Source: Candidatus Latescibacterota bacterium (GTDB lineage Bacteria > Latescibacterota > 4484-107). Taken from it: DNA of 5,860 bases. A program made the translations under genes and the position numbers. Positions within the stretch are counted from its first letter, which is position 1. Each line of letters begins with the position of its first letter. The DNA lies in contig JAUWMS010000194.1 in NCBI GenBank assembly GCA_030613045.1, positions 1-5,860 on the forward strand, given 5' to 3'. The notes under the pieces were generated by a model that was not told the origin of the DNA, did no database searches, and saw nothing but the letters and a program-made list of their open reading frames with translations. This document shows, piece after piece, positions 1 to 5,860 of the stretch.

Positions 1-657
1 GTCGGGTTCGTCCACCGTCCAGACATAGAGCGCGAGATCCCGGCGATGGAGTTCCCGGACGAGTTCGGGCGTGGCGGCGTTGTGGGAAAGCGCGAGTATA
101 TTTGCTCGGACTTCGGTGGTGCTCTGGACAAGACGGCTCGCGCGGGTGTGCCGAATGTCTATGGCGGGCACGCCGATGAGGAGGGCCGTTCGGAGGTACG
201 GATTCAGAAGACCGATTTCCCGGACGACTTCCTCGTGAAAGGATTGCAGGACCACGCGCTCTACCGCATCCTGCTCCTCCACGGTGCGCACCACCTCCCG
301 CGTGATGTCCTCGGGCTTGATTTCGATGAGCGCAAACGCCTCGCCCCGGATCAGGTCGAGGACTTCCTTCAGCGTGGGAATGCGCTCTCCGGCAAACGCA
401 GGATCAAAACGACTTCCGGCATCGGCCTCTTTAATTTCGGAAAGGGTGAGGTCTTTGATCGCTCCCCGCCGGTCGGTGGTGTGGTCCAACGTGGCGTCGT
501 GGCAGACGACAACGTGGCCGTCTTTGCTCAGATGTACGTCCATCTCGACCGCGTCCGTGCCGATTTGGATGGCTTTTCGGAAGGCGGCCAGCGTGTTAGC
601 CGGAGCCAACCCTTTCCCGGATGCGCCCCGATGGGCGATGCGTGTGATGTGGGGCAT
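1..657 (-). CDS. ugpQ: Glycerophosphodiester phosphodiesterase (GDPD family), 3' end outside window
   Basis: This gene encodes a GDPD-fold enzyme that hydrolyses glycerophosphodiesters to glycerol-3-phosphate and an alcohol. The visible 219 residues start with MPHITRIAHRGASG and have no signal peptide, so a cytoplasmic UgpQ-like enzyme is more likely than periplasmic GlpQ. The family's HR...ExD...H signature is complete: H9-R10, E38 and D40 (VEMDVHLSKDG), and H53-D54 (VVCHDATLDHTTD). The EIK motif follows with E112 and K114, and a later stretch reads ALYVWTVDEPD near the cut. The start at 657 is set by GAGAGG at 665-670, seven bases upstream. The family is usually about 230-250 residues, so only the last few tens are missing. 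It lies 47 bases after the VOC gene stop and is probably the last visible gene of the same operon. One oddity is that the usual PENT motif reads PANT (Ala at residue 20). The family call is firm; the ugpQ symbol and substrate are inference. Confidence 0.93.
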   Translation of the reverse strand, partial: MPHITRIAHRGASGKGLAPANTLAAFRKAIQIGTDAVEMDVHLSKDGHVVVCHDATLDHTTDRRGAIKDLTLSEIKEADAGSRFDPAFAGERIPTLKEVLDLIRGEAFALIEIKPEDITREVVRTVEEQDAVERVVLQSFHEEVVREIGLLNPYLRTALLIGVPAIDIRHTRASRLVQSTTEVRANILALSHNAATPELVRELHRRDLALYVWTVDEPD

Positions 658-704
658 AGCGTTTCCTCTCTATCGTCCTTAACGAGGCGGTTCCGTCATT
701 CGCA

Positions 705-1166
705 TCACTGGTTTTCCAAAAGTTCCAGAATCACTCCGAGTTGAGACGCGCTGTTTATATAGCTATAGCAGCCACCCGTGTACTCCCCGCGTTGCACCAA
801 CGGCATGCCTTTCTTTTCGAGGATCGCCACCTGCTCGTCCATGTCCTCGATATGAAAGGCCATGTGGTGGACGCCCTCGCCTTTCGTTTCGAGGAACTCC
901 TGCCATGTGCTCGGTCCTCCCACCGGTTCGATAAGTTCGAGCGAAACCTCGCCCAGTTGAAAAAATGCGAGCTTCGCCCGGCCTTCGGTGGATTGTCCGC
1001 GGTAGCGGGTATGCGCCTTCTCCTCCGGGCCGGTCAGGGACCAGTCCGGCACGTCCACGCCGAACAAGTCAGCGTAAGCCTTCGCCGACTTTTCGATGTC
1101 CCGCACCACCAGCCCGATCTGGCAGACCACGCGGCTGCCGAACGCTTCCGGATAATCGGTTGCCAT
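705..1166 (-). CDS. VOC-superfamily metalloprotein, methylmalonyl-CoA epimerase/glyoxalase-like
   Basis: This is a 153-residue single-unit vicinal-oxygen-chelate protein with two beta-alpha-beta-beta-beta modules. The first opens at CQIGLVVRDIEKS (residues 15-27) and ends at SLELIEP (75-81). The second opens at GEGVHHMAFHIEDMD (96-110) and ends at GVILELLE (144-151). The second half closely resembles methylmalonyl-CoA epimerases. Likely metal ligands are Q16, E77, H101 and E148. The first is Gln where epimerases normally have His; Gln is the ligand there in human glyoxalase I. I chose the ATG at 1166, which has AAAGGA upstream, over a GTG at 1196 that directly abuts the preceding stop and would add ten non-conserved residues. 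It sits 30 bases after the M20 gene and 47 before the GDPD gene, so it is probably cotranscribed with both. Epimerase, glyoxalase or dioxygenase-like chemistry are all possible; the substrate is unknown. Confidence 0.86.
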   Translation of the reverse strand: MATDYPEAFGSRVVCQIGLVVRDIEKSAKAYADLFGVDVPDWSLTGPEEKAHTRYRGQSTEGRAKLAFFQLGEVSLELIEPVGGPSTWQEFLETKGEGVHHMAFHIEDMDEQVAILEKKGMPLVQRGEYTGGCYSYINSASQLGVILELLENQ

Positions 1167-1196
1167 CTGGATTTTTCCTTTCCCTGACCGTTGCAC

Positions 1197-2474
1197 TCAT
1201 TTGGCCAACTGCCGGCACAAATACACGGCGACGAGTTTGGCGCCCTGGACGAGGTCCTCAATGCTTACGGTTTCGTCCTCGGAATGGGCGGAATCCTTGC
1301 TCCCCGGACCAAAGAAAACAGCCGGCGTGCCTCCGTATCGAACGATGTTCGCGGCGTCCCCCCACGCGGGCGTGGTCTCAACCTTCGGCGAGGAGCCGAT
1401 GGCGGCTTCGTACGCCTGGCAAAGATGCCGCACAAGTGGCGCCTCCTCCGACATCTCGAAGGGAACCAGATCCTTCACCCATTCGACTCCCGAAGGGTGC
1501 GCGCGTAGCCACTTGTCCGATGCGTCGGCCTTACGAATGATTTCGGTGAACTCCTCCCGGACGGATGCTCCGTTCCATCCGCGCCCGGCCTGTTCATTCG
1601 CGAGGGCTTCTTTGAGGCGATAGACGATGTTCAGACTGAGCGTGGCGCTGCCGGGCACCACCGCCGGATGCACCCCGGCATTGAAAATTCCGAGATTCAC
1701 GAGACAATTCGGATATTTCGTCTCGCGGGCCTTTTTGAACCCGTCAATGGCTTCCTTGATCAGGCAAGCCTTGTCAATCGCATTTACGCCCCCGCGCGCC
1801 GCATGACCGGATCGGCCTTGCACATGCACGTCCGCGGTGAGACAGCCCTGACACCCGCGCGTCAGAATCAACTTTTCTCCGTCTATCACAAGGGCTTCGT
1901 CCCCTTTGTATCCTTCCAGACAGCACGCCAGCGTTCCCGCGCCCGAGCCGCTGCATTCCTCGTCCACCACACTCTCGTGCACGATGGAGCCGGTGAGCGC
2001 GTCGGCGAATTTCAACGCCGCCTGGATCGCGATGATGCCCATCACCATACCGCCCTTGTCGTCGCTCGATCCGCGTCCGTATATTTTTCCGTCCTTGACG
2101 TCCGCGCAGAAGGGATCGAATTTCATGTCCGACACGCCGACGGTGTCCATGTGCGAATTGATAACGATGCGCTTTCCGGGACCAAGATCGAACTCCGTCA
2201 CGAGATTGGGGCGGTCCTTCCAGCTCCGGCCTTTCGGCCCGATGACCCCCATCTGCTCGAAGATATCGGGCGGCGGCTCGAAGAGTCGGGTCTTCCCTCC
2301 CATCTCTTCGAGGATGGGTTTTATGAATTCCTGGCCGGCCTTCTCCAGCCCCGTCGGTTCAGCCCCGGCATAGGGATTGACCGTGTTGATCCGCACGAGA
2401 GAGCGGCACATCTCGACCATTTCGTCGGTCCGGTTTTCGACCTCCTGCATCACTTCGCGGATTATATCAGCCAT
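1197..2474 (-). CDS. M20-family metallopeptidase/deacylase (ArgE/DapE/carboxypeptidase-like)
   Basis: This 425-residue cytoplasmic protein is a di-zinc amidohydrolase of the M20 family, which includes acetylornithine deacetylase, succinyl-diaminopimelate desuccinylase and CPG2-type carboxypeptidases. The HxD motif is at H108/D110 (NSHMDTVGV). The bridging Asp is D138 in GRGSSDDKGG (133-142). The general base and metal-binding Glu pair is E172-E173 in VVDEECSGSGAG. A further acidic ligand is probably D198 or E200 (VIDGEK), and the late His is H397 in DSAHSEDETVSIED. The lid domain carries GRSGHAARGG (220-229), with H224 at the position of the dimer/substrate His. All catalytic residues look intact and the length is normal. 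The start at 2474 has a strong GGAGG five bases upstream. It is the first gene of a tight cluster with the VOC and GDPD genes, and its own promoter probably lies in the spacer above it. M20 substrates cannot be read from sequence alone, so I give no gene symbol. Confidence 0.92.
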   Translation of the reverse strand: MADIIREVMQEVENRTDEMVEMCRSLVRINTVNPYAGAEPTGLEKAGQEFIKPILEEMGGKTRLFEPPPDIFEQMGVIGPKGRSWKDRPNLVTEFDLGPGKRIVINSHMDTVGVSDMKFDPFCADVKDGKIYGRGSSDDKGGMVMGIIAIQAALKFADALTGSIVHESVVDEECSGSGAGTLACCLEGYKGDEALVIDGEKLILTRGCQGCLTADVHVQGRSGHAARGGVNAIDKACLIKEAIDGFKKARETKYPNCLVNLGIFNAGVHPAVVPGSATLSLNIVYRLKEALANEQAGRGWNGASVREEFTEIIRKADASDKWLRAHPSGVEWVKDLVPFEMSEEAPLVRHLCQAYEAAIGSSPKVETTPAWGDAANIVRYGGTPAVFFGPGSKDSAHSEDETVSIEDLVQGAKLVAVYLCRQLAK

Positions 2475-2500
2475 AGCTTCCTCCAGTGATTGGACCGCCT

Positions 2501-2585
2501 ATCGAACACCGAAGAACACCGAAAGGCGCTGAAAAAACCAGAGCCTGCGGTTTTTCGGTGTGTTCCGTGTTTTTCGGTGTTCGAT
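2501..2585. repeat. 85-base composite inverted repeat upstream of the M20 gene
   Basis: The outer arms ATCGAACACCGAA (2501-2513) and TTCGGTGTTCGAT (2573-2585) are perfect 13-base reverse complements. Inside them ACACCGAAA (2516-2524) matches TTTCGGTGT (2553-2561), and AAAAACC (2533-2539) matches GGTTTTT (2549-2555). The arms are built from repeated ACACCGAA words. The element lies in the likely 5' leader of the M20 transcript, with its near end 16 bases from the ribosome binding site. It has no run of U at the exit side in the minus direction that would make it an ordinary terminator. It may be a dispersed intergenic palindrome or a leader structure; the function is unknown. Confidence 0.8.
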
Positions 2586-2600
2586 GCATTTGTCCCAAAC

Positions 2601-2629
2601 AGGATACTCCGGCTATGTGTAAGAGCCAA
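2601..2629 (-). promoter_or_regulatory. Weak candidate sigma70-type promoter for the M20-VOC-GDPD cluster
   Basis: Reading the minus strand, TTGGCT (2624-2629) and TATCCT (2601-2606) are separated by 17 bases. Each matches the consensus hexamer at four of six positions. The site is just downstream of the RhuM remnant and would put the palindrome at 2501-2585 in the 5' leader. Matches of this quality arise often by chance, so this is only a candidate. Read-through from apgM is the alternative. Confidence 0.25.
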
Positions 2630-2660
2630 CTTTTGTTGATGTTCCGACGGGATGATTTGT

Positions 2661-2861
2661 TTCAATCATTTGGCCGGCTCTATCGGAATCACTTTTTTTG
2701 GTATCGTTCAAAAGGATTTGTTCACGATGGTATTTTTCATATTCCGATTCGGCCAGTTTTTTTGTCCGGGAGACCTGCCGATTCCCTTCTTTTTGAACGG
2801 TCAAGTATTCCTTAACAGTTGCCTCTGGTGATAATTCACCTTCATTATGTAGGAGGGAAAT
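2661..2861 (-). pseudogene. Remnant of a RhuM-family gene with internal deletion
   Basis: The translated minus strand carries two pieces typical of RhuM (virulence RhuM family) proteins, joined in one frame. The first, 2766-2861, reads NEGELSPEATVKEYL and then TVQKEGNRQVSR, which in intact proteins follows the N-terminal DNA-binding-like region. The second, 2661-2759, reads KLAESEYEKYHREQ and then SDSDRAGQMIE, which resembles the family's extreme C terminus. Intact members are about 330 residues, so the first 45 or so residues and some 200 internal residues are gone. The open frame runs from about 2921 to 2613, but the only ATG in it is near the end. Its first possible start is a TTG inside the end of apgM without a ribosome binding site, so it is probably not translated. 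By hand count 2641-2820 is about 42% GC, well below the flanking genes, which fits acquired DNA. RhuM genes often travel with mobile or defence regions. The assignment rests on remembered family motifs. Confidence 0.75.
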
Positions 2862-2910
2862 CCTTTCGCCGACCGGAGAACCGTCTCCTACCCGGTGCAG
2901 CGCTGTATTC

Positions 2911-4131
2911 CTATGCCCCAAACTTAGTCAGCCGCTCTGCATTCGCCAAAGCCAAAGCCATAATCTCGGTGGCCGGGAATTGGCCCAACGCGCCCTGCGC
3001 GCATTCGGTTTCGGAGAAGGCTTGGACGGAATCACGCCGTGACCACTTGGCGGTCAGAATGAGGGGAACCGGGTGCCAGCTATGGGCCTTGAACGTGGCC
3101 GGCGTCGAGTGATCGCCCGTGACCACGAGCACATCGGGTTGGAGCTTGGTCATGCGCGGAAGCAGGCTGTCCAACTCCTCGATGATTCGCACCTTTTCGT
3201 CAAAATTCCCGTCTTCGCCCGCGCTGTCCGTCTTCTTCACGTGGAAATAGATGAAATCGTAATCCGCGTAATGCTGCTCCAACGTGTTCATCTCGTCCGC
3301 GATCTCGCCCCCGGTGGGCAGGATGTCCATGCCCACCATGCGGGAAACGCCGAGGTAGTCGGGATAGGTGGCGATGGCCCCGGCTTTGAGCTTATATACT
3401 TCCCGCATCGTGGGCAGATAGACCGGATGGGCGAAGCCGCGCATCAGGATGCTGTTGGTCGGAGCGAGGTCCCGGAGGATCTCCCGCGCCTGGCGGATGA
3501 ATTCGTTCGCGATCCGGGCCGTGCGTTCGGCTTTGGGATCGTCCGAGACGAGGGGTTCGACGAGCCTCGGAGGCAACCCGTTTTGTCCGGGATCGGAGTC
3601 GGCAAGTTTCTCGGAGAGGTCCGCCCCTTTGAACACCACGACGGCCCGATAATCCTTGACCGGATCAATGGTGAATGCCACGTCGTCGAGTTGAATCTTG
3701 CGGAGCAGCTCGCACAGTTCGGCGTTTCGTTCCGTGGGAATGCGGCCCGCTCTGCGGTCGGAGATGGCTCCGGAGTCGTCCATCGTAGCAAAATTGACGC
3801 GCACTGCCAGATCCTCCGGCGCGGGTTTGAGCCCGATGCCCAGAGCCGCGACTGCGCCGCGTCCGATGGCGTGCCTGATCGGATCGTATCCAAAAAGAGA
3901 AAGATGCGCTACCCCGCTTCCGGGCGTAACCCCTCGTGCGATGGGATGGATCAATCCCCCGACGCCGCTCTGAGCCAGCGCGTCGAGATTCGGCGTCCGG
4001 GCCGTCTCCAACTCCGTGCGCCCGGAGACAGAATTGGGCCGTCCGCCCACGCCATCTATGACCAAAAGAATGATTTTGGAATCCCGATCCAGCGCTAAAT
4101 TGTGCGCGGGAATAAGTTCTGAACTGACCAT
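2911..4131 (-). CDS. apgM: 2,3-bisphosphoglycerate-independent phosphoglycerate mutase, archaeal type (ApgM)
   Basis: This 406-residue cytoplasmic enzyme of the alkaline-phosphatase superfamily interconverts 3- and 2-phosphoglycerate in glycolysis and gluconeogenesis using two divalent metals and a phosphoserine intermediate. The metal-binding ILLVIDGVGGRP gives D26. The nucleophile is S72 in TPGSGVAHLSLFGYDP (69-84), the ApgM hallmark. RGAVAALGIG (91-100) and the KKTDSAGEDGNF stretch (299-310, D302) follow. VVTGDHSTPA (337-346) supplies D340 and H341, and H353 in HSWHPVPLIL completes the metal site. The E in GEDG, where many archaeal enzymes have GHDG, is as I recall usual in the bacterial branch. 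The ATG at 4131 is preceded by GAGAGGAG (4138-4145) six bases away. The gene is downstream of guaB but separated by a 273-base repeat spacer carrying a good promoter, so it is probably transcribed independently, at least in part. No unrelated family gives this motif set. Confidence 0.96.
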   Translation of the reverse strand: MVSSELIPAHNLALDRDSKIILLVIDGVGGRPNSVSGRTELETARTPNLDALAQSGVGGLIHPIARGVTPGSGVAHLSLFGYDPIRHAIGRGAVAALGIGLKPAPEDLAVRVNFATMDDSGAISDRRAGRIPTERNAELCELLRKIQLDDVAFTIDPVKDYRAVVVFKGADLSEKLADSDPGQNGLPPRLVEPLVSDDPKAERTARIANEFIRQAREILRDLAPTNSILMRGFAHPVYLPTMREVYKLKAGAIATYPDYLGVSRMVGMDILPTGGEIADEMNTLEQHYADYDFIYFHVKKTDSAGEDGNFDEKVRIIEELDSLLPRMTKLQPDVLVVTGDHSTPATFKAHSWHPVPLILTAKWSRRDSVQAFSETECAQGALGQFPATEIMALALANAERLTKFGA

Positions 4132-4208
4132 GGTTTGCTCCTCTCTAAGGGGAAAAGGCGTGAGTGGTGAGTTGGTGAGTGGTGAGTGGGGGAACCCCGA
4201 AAAAAGAG

Positions 4209-4237
4209 ATTATCCGGCAAATTGAGGAAAATGTCAA
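4209..4237 (-). promoter_or_regulatory. Sigma70-type promoter directing apgM
   Basis: On the minus strand a perfect -35 hexamer TTGACA (4232-4237) is followed after exactly 17 bases by GATAAT (4209-4214), a five-of-six match to TATAAT. Transcription would start near 4202, giving a leader of about 70 bases before the apgM ATG at 4131. That leader contains the left arm of the outer inverted repeat. The -35 hexamer lies within the inner repeat arm. Position, orientation and spacing all fit apgM, but activity is inferred from sequence only. Confidence 0.6.
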
Positions 4238-4329
4238 ATCTCAAAATCAAAATGCCAAATCAAGCTCAAAGTGCCAATGCCAAATGGTGCTTGTCTCATC
4301 TTGGTCTTTGAGTTTTGGAATTTGACATT
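4230..4329. repeat. Inner AT-rich inverted repeat nested in the guaB-apgM spacer
   Basis: The 17-base stretch at 4230-4246 (AATGTCAAATCTCAAAA) and the stretch at 4313-4329 (TTTTGGAATTTGACATT) are reverse complements at 15 of 17 positions. Between them the word AATGCCAAAT is repeated directly at 4251-4260 and 4276-4285, along with several CAAA-type words. The pair is nested inside the outer arms, so the spacer could fold as a two-tier stem. The composition (about 43% GC at 4261-4320 by hand count) differs from the genes on either side. Confidence 0.75.
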
Positions 4330-4404
4330 CAGCTATAAAGCTTGGAAATTGCTCCCAAACTTAGACGGATCCTGCCACCACTCACCACTCACCAATCACC
4401 TACC

Positions 4405-5860
<1,456 letters not shown>

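Larger units (their letters stand above)
4160..4400. repeat. Outer inverted repeat of the guaB-apgM spacer
   Basis: TTGGTGAGTGGTGAGTGG (4172-4189) and its exact reverse complement (4378-4395) form 18-base arms. If one extra G at 4171 is allowed, the arms extend to 4167/4400. The left arm also contains a short tandem duplication: GTGAGTGGTGAGT occurs at 4160-4172 and again at 4175-4187. The right arm begins four bases after the guaB stop codon in the direction of transcription, and the left arm lies in the apgM leader, so the element nearly fills the spacer. I see no open reading frame with family character inside it and no clear target-site duplication. Confidence 0.85.

Noticed and set aside
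46..744. A plus-strand open frame of 232 codons opposite the GDPD gene
   Set aside because: The minus strand encodes a GDPD with all catalytic residues and a good ribosome binding site, so the plus frame is a shadow.
1167..1196. GTG start for the VOC protein at 1196
   Set aside because: It directly abuts the M20 stop codon and adds ten non-conserved residues; the ATG at 1166 has a purine-rich ribosome binding site and fits the family's N terminus.
1668..2489. A 273-codon plus-strand open frame opposite the M20 gene
   Set aside because: It is antisense to an intact M20 enzyme and shows no family motif or ribosome binding site.
2862..2910. Possible intrinsic terminator after apgM (GGAGACGGTTCTCC hairpin)
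   Set aside because: The stem is only about five base pairs and is not followed by a run of U on the minus strand.
3073..4098. A 341-codon plus-strand open frame opposite apgM
   Set aside because: It lies fully antisense to a gene with complete catalytic motifs, its translation shows no recognisable domain, and such frames are expected opposite GC-rich genes.
4160..4400. CRISPR array or phage attachment site in the guaB-apgM spacer
   Set aside because: The repeats are inverted and nested rather than regularly spaced direct repeats with unique spacers, and no tRNA or integrase gene is present.

Overview
This is a 5.86 kb piece of a bacterial chromosome. All five protein genes are on the minus strand, so transcription runs from high to low coordinates. 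Coding regions are GC-rich (roughly 60% by eye) and the two larger spacers are much more AT-rich. In the order of transcription it carries guaB (IMP dehydrogenase, start cut off by the right edge), an archaeal-type cofactor-independent phosphoglycerate mutase (apgM), an M20-family metallopeptidase/deacylase, a small VOC-fold metalloprotein, and a glycerophosphodiester phosphodiesterase (cut off by the left edge). The mix of a standard bacterial IMP dehydrogenase, a bacterial-clade ApgM and clear Shine-Dalgarno sites suggests an uncultured bacterium of the Planctomycetes/Hydrogenedentes/deltaproteobacterial kind. That placement is inference only; no marker here fixes the phylum.

Region by region: 4405-5860 is guaB. 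4132-4404 is a spacer holding a nested inverted-repeat structure and a good sigma70-like promoter facing apgM. 2911-4131 is apgM. 2475-2910 is a 436-base AT-rich spacer with a decayed, internally deleted RhuM-family gene and an 85-base composite palindrome. 1197-2474 (M20 hydrolase), 705-1166 (VOC protein) and 1-657 (GDPD) follow with gaps of 30 and 47 bases, each with its own ribosome binding site, and look like one operon.

Functionally guaB (guanine nucleotide synthesis) and apgM (glycolysis/gluconeogenesis) are housekeeping genes and are not obviously linked. The downstream trio suggests small-molecule salvage or catabolism: amide cleavage by the M20 enzyme, an isomerase or lyase step by the VOC protein, and release of glycerol phosphate by the GDPD. 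No shared pathway can be proven.

I do not see an undescribed multi-gene system here. The points most worth a second look are the RhuM remnant, the nested repeat structure with its embedded promoter, and a few substitutions at normally conserved active-site positions in the IMP dehydrogenase, VOC and GDPD proteins.
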